From positions 270,699 to 334,698 of the forward strand of contig NZ_JBHTCM010000028.1 of the NCBI RefSeq assembly GCF_042665545.1: a stretch of DNA of 64,000 bases, written 5' to 3'. Both the position numbers and the translations under genes were made by a program. The notes below the pieces were generated by a model. It had not been told where the DNA came from. It ran no database searches and worked only from the letters and a program-made list of their open reading frames with translations. Numbering within the stretch: the first letter of the stretch is position 1; each line of letters opens with the position of its first letter. The stretch is from Rhodocista pekingensis (lineage in GTDB: Bacteria > Pseudomonadota > Alphaproteobacteria > Azospirillales > Azospirillaceae). This document shows positions 46,574 through 54,366 of this stretch, piece after piece.

Positions 46574-48068
46574 CTTCCAGTTTTCCTTGCACGGCAGGCA
46601 GCAGCACCGTGGCGGTCGTGCCGCGACCGGGCATGCTCTCCAGAATGATCTCCCCACCCATCTCCTTGACCAGCCCGAAGGCGACGGACAGGCCGAGGCC
46701 GGTCCCCTGCCCCACGGGCTTGGTGGTGAAGAAGGGCTCGAAGGCGCGCTCCAGCAGGGCGGCGTCCATGCCGCAGCCGGTGTCCGTCACCGTGAGACGG
46801 ACCTGCGGCCGGGGCTCCGACCGGGAGGGACCGCCCGGCACCAGGGCGAGGGCGACCTCGATCGTCCCCTCCCCCGCCATGGCGGCGGCGGCGTTGCTGG
46901 CGAGATTCAGCAGGACCTGGGTGAAGGCCGTGCGGTCGGCGCGGATGTCGGCGGGGCCGGCGCGGTCCTCGAACCGGATCACGATGGCGGGGCCGACGGC
47001 CTTGCGCACCAGGACAAGGGCGTCGCGCAGCAGGGCGGCGGCGTCCACCACCTCCGTCTCGCGGCCGCCGGGGCGGGAGAAGGCCAGCAGGTCCCCGATG
47101 ATCCGCCGCGCCGACAGCGCGCAGTCCAGGATGGTGCGCAGGCAGGCCGTGTCGGCGGCGCCGTGCGGACGCAGCATCAGCTCCTCCGTCATCAGCGTGA
47201 CGGGCTGGAGCAGGTTGTTGATCTCGTGCGCGACGCCGCCCATCATCCGCCCCAGCGCCTCGACGCGCTGGCGCTGGCGGTCGATCTCCTCGCGGCGGGC
47301 TTCGTCGGTCACATCCGCCTGGAGCCCGATATAGGCCGACAGGGTTCCCGTCTCGTCGTGGATGGGCGCCAGGACCAGATGGTTCAGGAAGGTAGAACCG
47401 TCCTTGCGGTAGTTCAGCAGGCGGACATCGGCGCGGCTGCCCGTGCGGATCGCCTCGTGCAGGACCCCGACCGCAACGTCATCCGTGCCCGGACCGTGCA
47501 GGAAGCGGCAGTTGCGGCCCATCACCTCGGCCCGGTCGTAGCCGGTCAGGGTCTGGAAGATGCGGTTGACGTAGATCAGCGGCGTGTCGGGCCGGCGCGC
47601 ATCGGCGACGGCGATGCTGATGGGGCAGGCATCGATGACGGCCAGCAGCATCTCCCGCTCGCGCATGGCGTCGTTCAGCAGCGCCTCGAAGCGGCGCAGG
47701 TCGCTGACATCGTGCAGGGTGCCGAAGACGTGCGGCGCCCGGTCGCCGCCCGGACCGCCGGCGCAGACATCGAAATGCACGAAGACGATGCGGCCATCAC
47801 CGTGGGCGATGCGGAACTCACCGGCGCGGGAAACGTCGCCCGCCGGCAGGAAGACATCCAGGAAGCCGGCCCGGTCCTCCGCCACCACGGCGTCGGCGAG
47901 CGCCCGGAGACCGCCCTCCTCCAGGCCACGGACGCCGAACCGGGTGCCGATCCAGCGCAGCGCGCCGGCCAGCCCCCCCGGCGGCTGCTCCGGATCGGGG
48001 GCGAAGTCGAAGAAGGCCATGCGCGCGCTCTGGAACGCGCGGTCCATCAGGGCTGCGCTAGCCGGCAT
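46551..48068 (-). CDS. LOV-domain (blue-light) histidine kinase
   Basis: 505 residues. Residues 1-130 form a weak PAS-like region. Residues about 143-260 are a LOV domain: GRNCRFLHG contains the cysteine (C187) that forms the photo-adduct with flavin, and LLNYRKDG (N219), FLNH (N229) and IGLQADVT (Q250) are the conserved flavin contacts. The kinase has H281 (VAHEINNLLQP), N-box LLNLASNAAAAM, G1 DTGCGMD, and G2 GQGTGLGLSVAFGLV. Light should alter its autophosphorylation. Its start overlaps the preceding gene by 11 bases and its end overlaps the receiver gene. Confidence 0.9.
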   Translation of the reverse strand: MPASAALMDRAFQSARMAFFDFAPDPEQPPGGLAGALRWIGTRFGVRGLEEGGLRALADAVVAEDRAGFLDVFLPAGDVSRAGEFRIAHGDGRIVFVHFDVCAGGPGGDRAPHVFGTLHDVSDLRRFEALLNDAMREREMLLAVIDACPISIAVADARRPDTPLIYVNRIFQTLTGYDRAEVMGRNCRFLHGPGTDDVAVGVLHEAIRTGSRADVRLLNYRKDGSTFLNHLVLAPIHDETGTLSAYIGLQADVTDEARREEIDRQRQRVEALGRMMGGVAHEINNLLQPVTLMTEELMLRPHGAADTACLRTILDCALSARRIIGDLLAFSRPGGRETEVVDAAALLRDALVLVRKAVGPAIVIRFEDRAGPADIRADRTAFTQVLLNLASNAAAAMAGEGTIEVALALVPGGPSRSEPRPQVRLTVTDTGCGMDAALLERAFEPFFTTKPVGQGTGLGLSVAFGLVKEMGGEIILESMPGRGTTATVLLPAVQGKLEDGHDPRR

Positions 48069-48429
48069 CGCCCGCCTCCGGCGGCGCCATCAGGGTCTGC
48101 CGGTGGACGCGGTGCTGCGCCTCGGAGATGTAGAGCGCGGCGAGACCGTCGACGTCGATGTCGTCGGGCAGCAGGGCCAGGGCCTGCGCCACCACCTCCA
48201 TCATCTGCCGGATCAGGTCATGTTCCTGCGCCTGTGAGAAGAGGATGTCATCGACCAGGTTCCGCACACGCCCGGCATCCTCCTTGCCCTCGCCGGTGAC
48301 GACGGCGCCGTCCAGTCGGTCCAGCGTGGCGATCAGCTCGCCGCTGGATTTCTCGAAACGGGCCTGCACCTCGGCGAGCTGGGCCGCCAGCACGCGGCAG
48401 ACCCGGACGCAGTCCTTGTGCGTCTGCAT
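48058..48429 (-). CDS. small helical protein with a faint CheZ-like motif
   Basis: 123 residues, predicted almost all helical. The segment VDDILFSQAQEHDLIRQMME resembles the CheZ active motif (DIMMAQDFQDLTGQVI) apart from a one-residue insertion, but the protein is about half the length of CheZ. It lies 10 bases downstream of a cheY gene and overlaps the LOV kinase gene. A CheY-P phosphatase or binding role is a guess; otherwise it is an unknown component of the operon. Confidence 0.6.
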   Translation of the reverse strand: MQTHKDCVRVCRVLAAQLAEVQARFEKSSGELIATLDRLDGAVVTGEGKEDAGRVRNLVDDILFSQAQEHDLIRQMMEVVAQALALLPDDIDVDGLAALYISEAQHRVHRQTLMAPPEAGDAG

Positions 48430-48439
48430 GGACCGGGCC

Positions 48440-48808
48440 TCACGCGGGGAGCAGTTGCCGGATGGTGGCGATCAGATCGTCGGGCTGGGTCGGCTTGGTC
48501 AGCCAGCCCGAGGCGCCGGCCGAGCGGGCCTCCGTCTGCTTGGTCGCCACCGATTCCGTGGTCAGCACGACGATCGGCGTGAACCGGGTGGGAGCGTGCT
48601 TGCGGGCCTCCTTGATGAAGGTGATGCCGTCCATCTCCGGCATGTTGATGTCGGTCAGGATCAGGTTGGGCTTCATGCCCCCCTTCAGCCGCTTCAGCCC
48701 GTCCTGTCCGTTGGTGGCGGTTTCGACGGTGTAGCCGTACTTGGCCAGGATGCGGGAGAGGCTCATCACCATGGTGGGCGAGTCATCGATGACGAAGATC
48801 AGCGACAT
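48440..48808 (-). CDS. CheY-like response regulator
   Basis: 122 residues, a canonical CheY: acidic pair in VIDDSPTMV, D53 (LILTDINMPEMDG), TTESV and K105 (WLTKPTQPDDL). It is closest in type to the CheY proteins coded beside receptors in alphaproteobacterial clusters. It lies 18 bases downstream of the membrane receptor gene and 10 before the small CheZ-like gene. Confidence 0.94.
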   Translation of the reverse strand: MSLIFVIDDSPTMVMSLSRILAKYGYTVETATNGQDGLKRLKGGMKPNLILTDINMPEMDGITFIKEARKHAPTRFTPIVVLTTESVATKQTEARSAGASGWLTKPTQPDDLIATIRQLLPA

Positions 48809-48826
48809 TCAGGAACGTCCTTCCAG

Positions 48827-50122
48827 TTAATGGTGCACGACCTGCACGGGCACGGCGGCCGCCGGAACGGCAGCAGCGCCGGCCTGCGCCGGCATCATGC
48901 CGGCGCCGACCGTGCGGAGCTGGTCGCGCAGGTTGATCATCAGGCCATCGACCTGATTGGCGGTATCGAGGACCAGATCGGAGAGCATGCCGCTGTTGGC
49001 GGCGATCTGGGCGGCCTCGCGGATCTCCCGCGACAGGCCGAAGACGGAGTCCCGCATCTGGCCGAGGCTGCCCGAGACCTCGCTCGCCAGGGTCTCCTGG
49101 TCGTGCAGGGCGGTGGCGATGCGGCCGCTGGCGGTGTCGGTCATGGCGATGGTGTCGACCAGGACGCGCAGGGCCGCGACGGTGGACTGCGTCGTCTCCC
49201 GCATCGAGGCGATGCGGGCGGAGATGGTGTCGGTGGCGACCGCCGTCTGGTGCGCGAGCTGCTTGATCTCGGAGGCGACGACGGCAAAGCCGCGCCCCGC
49301 CTCGCCGGCACGCACCGCCTCGATCGTCGCGTTCAAGGCCAGCATGCGGGTCTGGCGGGCGATGTCGTTGATCAGCCCGATGGTTTCGGCGACATCCTCG
49401 GCCAGGGCGGCCATGGTGTCCACCCGCTCGCTGGTGGCCGCGGCACGGCTGGTCGCCGTCTTGACGACGTCCAGCGTGCTCTCGACCTCCTTGCCGATGA
49501 CGCCGATGGCGGCGAACAACCCTTCGCCCACGGTGCTGAGGCGCTCGATGCAGGTCTCGGTGTCGCTGGCGCCGGTCATGGAGCGGCGGAACTGCTCGTT
49601 CGCCTGCTGGGCGGCGGTGGACATCTCCTCCGCCATCTCCCGCATCTGGAGGTTCTCCTGGACCACGGCGGTGACGGAGGTCTCGACCTGCTCCATGATC
49701 ACGGAGCCGAACAGGCCCATGGCCGTCTGCAAGTCGTTGCTGGTGCCGGCGGGAGTGCCGGGCTCGAACAGCGTCGCGGGCACCGCCTCCCCTGTCGGCG
49801 CCAGGGCCGCATCCAGGGTCAGGCCGGAGGGGGACAGGCCGGGCCGCGACGGGCCGGAAGACGGGGAAAGACCTGCCGCGGCCGGGGCGGCGGTGGCATC
49901 GGCACCGCCGTCGGAACGGCGGGCCCGCAGGACCGGGACCAGCGCCGCCGCCACGCAGAGCAGGGCACAGACGATACCGAGCGCCCGCACGACAGCCGGA
50001 TGCCCGGCCGCCAGCACAACGGCCACCGACGCCACGGCGGCGACGGCGAGAAGGACAGACAGGACAGGGTCGGCGGAAGCGAAGCGCCGCCCCGCCGGGC
50101 CGTGTCGTTCCATGAGCGTCAT
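48827..50122 (-). CDS. membrane methyl-accepting protein
   Basis: 431 residues. Two adjacent hydrophobic spans near the N-terminus (about 20-67; VLSVLLAVAAVASVAVVLAA and VVRALGIVCALLCVAAALVP) leave almost no periplasmic loop, so sensing is probably at or inside the membrane. A Pro/Ser-rich linker follows, then a coiled coil with an MCP tip at about 251-287 (RQTRMLALNATIEAVRAGEA, then GRGFAVVASEIKQLAHQT). The C-terminus ends VQVVHH with no NWETF-like CheR tether. GGAG lies before the ATG. A 15-base element shared with the other receptor gene is 52 bases upstream. Confidence 0.88.
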   Translation of the reverse strand: MTLMERHGPAGRRFASADPVLSVLLAVAAVASVAVVLAAGHPAVVRALGIVCALLCVAAALVPVLRARRSDGGADATAAPAAAGLSPSSGPSRPGLSPSGLTLDAALAPTGEAVPATLFEPGTPAGTSNDLQTAMGLFGSVIMEQVETSVTAVVQENLQMREMAEEMSTAAQQANEQFRRSMTGASDTETCIERLSTVGEGLFAAIGVIGKEVESTLDVVKTATSRAAATSERVDTMAALAEDVAETIGLINDIARQTRMLALNATIEAVRAGEAGRGFAVVASEIKQLAHQTAVATDTISARIASMRETTQSTVAALRVLVDTIAMTDTASGRIATALHDQETLASEVSGSLGQMRDSVFGLSREIREAAQIAANSGMLSDLVLDTANQVDGLMINLRDQLRTVGAGMMPAQAGAAAVPAAAVPVQVVHH

Positions 50123-50174
50123 CAGAGGGCTCCAAAGACCGCGACAACGGTGCCAACGACCGGGGGCGGCGTAA

Positions 50175-50189
50175 ATCAGGGTAAACCCT
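50175..50189 (-). promoter_or_regulatory. 15-base palindromic element upstream of the membrane receptor gene
   Basis: On the minus strand the sequence is AGGGTTTACCCTGAT, which contains a perfect 5-2-5 inverted repeat (AGGGT-TT-ACCCT). It lies 52 bases before the receptor start and overlaps the stop region of the FixJ-type regulator gene. The matching site at 41940-41954 is likewise just upstream of a receptor gene. Confidence 0.55.
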
Positions 50190-50817
50190 ACAGGGCGGCG
50201 CAGGGCCCGGCCGTGTCCCAGAGGCGGGTCAGGTCCACCAGCGAGAGGGCGCCGGTCTTTTCCATGATGCGGGCGCGGTGCGCCTCCACCGTCTTGATGC
50301 TGATGCCCAGCACGTCGCCGATGGCCCGGTTGGTCCGGCCCTCAATGACCTGGCCCAGGACCTCGACCTCCCGTTCCGACAGGGCGGCGAGCTTGTCCGC
50401 GGCGGCACGGCGGCGCGCCGTCTCGGACGCGCGCAGGCGCGCGATGGCAAGGCAGGCGCGGACCTTGCCGACCAGTTCCGCCTTCTCGAACGGCTTGGTC
50501 AGGAAGTCGGTGGCGCCGGCCTTCATCGCCTCCACCGCCACCTCGATGCTGGCATAGCCGGTGATGACGAGGACGGGCGTGCGCTGGCCCCGGGCGCGCA
50601 GGGTCTGAAGCATCTCTATCCCGGTCATGTCGTGAAGCTGCACGTCCGCGATGACGCAGTCGCGCTCACCGACCCCGGCCTCCAGGAACGGGCGGCCATC
50701 CTCGTAGGTCCGGCAGGTGAAGCCATCGGCTTCGAGCAGCGTCCGCAGCGCCTTCAGGACCGTGGGTTCATCGTCGACGATATGGACGACCACACCGGCA
50801 GCGCCATCATACGGCAT
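50188..50817 (-). CDS. FixJ/NarL-type response regulator
   Basis: 209 residues. The receiver has the acidic pair in HIVDDEPTV, phospho-acceptor D58 (VIADVQLHDMTG), VITGYAS and K108 (FLTKPFEKAELV). A linker leads to a LuxR-type helix-turn-helix (LSEREVEVLGQVIEGRTNRA, then IGDVLGISIKTVEAHRARIM). It is the first gene of the minus-strand signalling run and the only one with a DNA-binding domain, so it is the probable transcriptional output or controller. Its cognate kinase is not obvious. Confidence 0.94.
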   Translation of the reverse strand: MPYDGAAGVVVHIVDDEPTVLKALRTLLEADGFTCRTYEDGRPFLEAGVGERDCVIADVQLHDMTGIEMLQTLRARGQRTPVLVITGYASIEVAVEAMKAGATDFLTKPFEKAELVGKVRACLAIARLRASETARRRAAADKLAALSEREVEVLGQVIEGRTNRAIGDVLGISIKTVEAHRARIMEKTGALSLVDLTRLWDTAGPCAAL

Positions 50818-51457
50818 CGCTCACACCCTGGATGATCGGGATGCCGGCGGCATCCGGGAAAAGGCGGCATCCGGCCGCGTGCGCCGCACCGACCGGACGA
50901 GCAGGACTCCCACCGGCGACAGCCGCCCCCCGGTGGTCGGGAAGGGACAGACGTCACCCTTCCGGCAATATCCGGGAGGCGGGACCGGTTGGGTATCTAG
51001 ACCGAGGAATAGGATTGGGCCGGACGACAGTCGCCCATCAAGCAGAACCGCTCCGGGTTCATCTTCCTGCGCCCGAAAGCCGCGCCTTTTTTACTGATAT
51101 CTCAACGCATGCTAATTTCATTTCGCAGTTCGGGACCGATCCTGACTCCCGCTCATCCGGTCGCGCCATATCCGTGTGGATGCCCGCGGCGTGAAGCCCC
51201 GATGCGGCGGAGGGGCGCTGGGGTCCGGCAGGGACGGGGCGGAATGACCCTGGGCGGTATCGGTGCCCCGAGGCGGCCCGGGGCCGGCCCCTGCTCCGAG
51301 TGGAGGCTGTGCTTGTCAACCGAGGTGTTCCCATGCCGGGAAGGCGCGGTATCATGCCCGAAGCCCCGACTTTCTGAGGTCATCGTTCATGTCCAGCGTC
51401 CGGACATCGCCAGGTTCCGGAGAACCCGCCCCTGGCAAAGTGGAAAAGTAACGTCGC
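50818..51457. other. intergenic region at a composition boundary
   Basis: 640 bases between divergent transcription units with no convincing gene. GC content falls here: the stretch 51085-51125 (CCTTTTTTACTGATATCTC and following) is AT-rich and may contain the promoter of the regulator (minus) or of the glycosyltransferase block (plus). I see no tRNA, integrase or direct repeat that would mark an insertion edge. Confidence 0.4.
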
Positions 51458-52480
51458 ATGACACATCCCTCCTGCTGTGTCGGGCGACCGGACGACGGTT
51501 CTGCGGTCCCTGGGGGCAGCCCGAAGCCCACGATCGATGTCATCATCGTCAATTTCCGCTCAGAAGCCCTGATCCGAGCGTGCGTCGGGTCGCTGTACCG
51601 GTACCCGCCGGAAACCTGTACGGTGAGGCGGATTTTCATCGTGGACAACTCTTCCGACATGTCGGAAGCCCTGCTCGGCGCAGAGGTCGAGATCCTGCGT
51701 CCTGGGCGGAATCTAGGGTTCGGGGCCGCCTGCAATCTCGCCGCGCAGCATTCGACCGCCGATCTGCTGCTTTTCCTGAATCCGGACGCGGAAGTCCTGG
51801 ATGGCACGCTCGACGGAGCGCTGGCCGCGCTTGGAGAGGCGGCCGCTCCGGGAAACCCCGCCGCCAGCAGCCCGAAGGCCACCGTTGGCATTGTCGGTGT
51901 CCAGCTGGTTGATGCATGCGGCAGGGTCCAGCGCACCTGCTCGCGCTTTCCCCGACCGGCAACGCTCCTGGGTCAGGTTCTGGGGCTCCATCTTCTCCTT
52001 CCCGGCCGGTTCGGCCCCTTCATGACCGACTGGGATCATTCGGAAACGCGCTCCGTCGACCAGGTGATGGGTGCGGTCATGCTCACACGCCGCTCCACTT
52101 TCCTTGACCTGGGCGGCTTCGATCCCCGTTTCTTCCTTTACTATGAAGACATGGATTTATGTTTACGGACCACGGCAGGGGGACAGGAAGTCCTCTATGC
52201 TGCCGATGTGCAGGCCCGTCATATCGGCCAGGGCAGCAGCCGGACGGCGGTAGCCCTGCGTCTGCACCAGTTCCTGCGCAGCCGGGTCCTCTTCACGCGA
52301 AAACATTTTGGAGTCATTCCAGCGGTCGCTCTTGCCATCGCCAGTGCGACTGTGGAACCTGTGCTGCGACTGGCTCAGGCAGCCGCGCGCCGCGAAAGCC
52401 CCGGCCCGGTGGTGCTTGGTTTTCTTGGATTCTGGCGGGATCTCCCGACGCTCTTCTGGAGTCGGAATGGGACGCCCTGA
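51458..52480 (+). CDS. family 2 glycosyltransferase (WbbL-like)
   Basis: 340 residues. The GT-A fold is evident: IDVIIVNFRSEALIRACVGS at the N-terminus, FIVDNSSD, GRNLGFGAACNLAA, metal/sugar-nucleotide site in LLFLNPDAEV, VDQVMGAVMLTRRSTFLDLG and the general-base region RFFLYYEDMDLCLR. The C-terminal 60 residues are partly hydrophobic and may attach to the membrane. It would add a sugar (rhamnose in the best-known relatives) to a surface glycan. It opens the lower-GC block that includes type I secretion genes, so it may decorate the exported protein or an associated polysaccharide. Confidence 0.9.
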   Translation: MTHPSCCVGRPDDGSAVPGGSPKPTIDVIIVNFRSEALIRACVGSLYRYPPETCTVRRIFIVDNSSDMSEALLGAEVEILRPGRNLGFGAACNLAAQHSTADLLLFLNPDAEVLDGTLDGALAALGEAAAPGNPAASSPKATVGIVGVQLVDACGRVQRTCSRFPRPATLLGQVLGLHLLLPGRFGPFMTDWDHSETRSVDQVMGAVMLTRRSTFLDLGGFDPRFFLYYEDMDLCLRTTAGGQEVLYAADVQARHIGQGSSRTAVALRLHQFLRSRVLFTRKHFGVIPAVALAIASATVEPVLRLAQAAARRESPGPVVLGFLGFWRDLPTLFWSRNGTP

Positions 52481-52638
52481 TGAGAGTGGCAAGGCGGGGC
52501 CGTGAGCATCGAGCGGTCCCGGCATGAACCTTGCCTATGCAGAAACCCGTGGTTCAACCAGACACTCAGCCGTGATATGCAACGGAAGTTCGGGGCGCTC
52601 CGCTGGCGCGTTGGCGGCGGCGAAAAGGAAGACATGGA

Positions 52639-54366
52639 ATGCGGACAAAGCCTAAAACCGAGCTGACCCTCGCCTTGAAGGCTTGTGGTGGCGGTTTCGC
52701 CATGGCCGGCGTGTTCAGTTTTTTCATCAACATGCTGATGCTGGTGTCGCCGCTTTATATGCTCCAGGTCTATGACCGGGTCCTGGGCTCGCGCAGCGAA
52801 GCCACGCTGCTCATGCTGACGATTGTCATCGTCGGGCTGCTCGCGGTCATGGGGGCCTTGGAACTTCTTCGCTCCCGTGTCCTGGTCCGGATCAGCAACA
52901 GGATCGACACTCGGCTTGCCGAGCGCCTTTTCGAGATTGTCTATGAGCGGGCCCTGCGACTGCCGCAGGCAAGCCGCAGCCAGCCGCTCGCCGATCTGCT
53001 TACACTCCGGCAGTTTCTTACGGGTCAGGGGCTTTTCGCGTTCTTCGATGCCCCTTGGGCCCCTCTCTACATGGCCGTCGTCTTTCTTCTGCATCCGCTG
53101 TTGGGGATCATCGCAGTCTGTGGTGCGGTAATCCTGGTCGCCCTTGCGATCGCCACGGAGATGCTGACCCGCAAGCCTCTCGCCCAGGCGAACCAGGAGC
53201 AGATGCTGGGCAGCCAGTTCGCCGAGACGAACCTGCGGAACGCCGAGGTTCTGGAAGCCATGGGCATGCTGCCGGGCATCCGGCGGCGCTGGTATGACCG
53301 GCACCGTAAGATGCTGACGTTGCAGGCGATCGCGAGCGACCGGGCCGGCGCCATCTCATCGATGACGAAGTTCGTGCGCATAACGTTGCAGAGCCTGATT
53401 CTGGGCGCCGGCGCATGGCTTGCCATCCGCCATGAGATCACGCCCGGCGTGATGATCGCGGCCTCCATCATCGTCGGGCGGGCCCTGGCGCCCGTGGAGC
53501 AGGCGATCGGCACCTGGAAGCTGCTGTTGCAGGCCCGCAGCGCCTACGAACGCCTGACCGAGATGTTCCAGAAGCTCCCGCCGCGGCCGCAACCCATGCC
53601 GCTGCCGGCACCGACCGGCGCCTTGGCGGTCGAGGGACTGGTCGCGATCCCGCCGGGCAGCACGGTTCCCGCCCTGCGGGGCATCAGCTTCCAGGTGGAA
53701 GCGGGAGAGACCATCGGGATCATCGGCCCCAGCGCCGCCGGGAAATCGACGCTCGTTCGCATGCTTGTCGGTGTCTGGCCCGCCTATGCTGGGAAGATCC
53801 GTCTCGACGGTGCCGACATCGGCCAGTGGGATCGTACACAGCTCGGCCCCCACATCGGATATCTTCCCCAGGATGTCGAGTTGTTTTCAGGCACCATCGC
53901 CGAGAACATCTCGCGCTTCGGTTCGGTCGACCCTGACAAGGTCGTCGCGGCGGCCCGGATGGCGGGTGTGCATGACCTCATCGTCCGCCTGCCGCAAGGC
54001 TACGACACGCAGATCGGCGAAGGCGGCAGCGTCCTTTCCGGTGGCCAGCGACAGCGCGTTGCTCTGGCCCGTGCCTTGTACGGGGATCCGGTCCTGGTCA
54101 TTCTCGACGAGCCGAACTCCAATCTGGACGACGAAGGTGAATCTGCGTTGGTCAGGGCCATGGCCCAACTTCGTGAACGCGGCGCAACCGTGTTGATCGT
54201 GGCGCATCGCCCGAGCGTTCTTACGAGCGTTGACAAGATCATTGTCCTCCGGGATGGGGCGATTCAGATGTTCGGCCCCAGGGCGGATGTCATGGCACGC
54301 TTCGCACGCCCCGCCACCCCCGTGCAGGCCGAGAATGTGACGCAGCTGAAGTCGGGAGTGGCCTGA
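52639..54366 (+). CDS. type I secretion system permease/ATPase (PrtD-like)
   Basis: 575 residues. Five or six N-terminal membrane helices (VFSFFINMLMLVSPLYMLQV, DRVLGSRSEATLLML) are followed by an ABC ATPase: Walker A GIIGPSAAGKSTLVR, signature VLSGGQRQRVALARAL, Walker B LVILDEPNSNLD, H-loop VAHRPS. The length and LYMLQVYDRVL motif match the PrtD/TIGR01842 exporters that send C-terminally tagged proteins through the HlyD adaptor and TolC. The stop overlaps the adaptor start by one base (TGATG). The outer-membrane TolC-like channel is not in the window. Confidence 0.95.
   Translation: MRTKPKTELTLALKACGGGFAMAGVFSFFINMLMLVSPLYMLQVYDRVLGSRSEATLLMLTIVIVGLLAVMGALELLRSRVLVRISNRIDTRLAERLFEIVYERALRLPQASRSQPLADLLTLRQFLTGQGLFAFFDAPWAPLYMAVVFLLHPLLGIIAVCGAVILVALAIATEMLTRKPLAQANQEQMLGSQFAETNLRNAEVLEAMGMLPGIRRRWYDRHRKMLTLQAIASDRAGAISSMTKFVRITLQSLILGAGAWLAIRHEITPGVMIAASIIVGRALAPVEQAIGTWKLLLQARSAYERLTEMFQKLPPRPQPMPLPAPTGALAVEGLVAIPPGSTVPALRGISFQVEAGETIGIIGPSAAGKSTLVRMLVGVWPAYAGKIRLDGADIGQWDRTQLGPHIGYLPQDVELFSGTIAENISRFGSVDPDKVVAAARMAGVHDLIVRLPQGYDTQIGEGGSVLSGGQRQRVALARALYGDPVLVILDEPNSNLDDEGESALVRAMAQLRERGATVLIVAHRPSVLTSVDKIIVLRDGAIQMFGPRADVMARFARPATPVQAENVTQLKSGVA

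Noticed and set aside
50818..51457. Integrase, att repeats or insertion sequence at the edge of the low-GC block
   Set aside because: I looked for transposase motifs, terminal inverted repeats and direct repeats and found none in this region or at 58581-58660.
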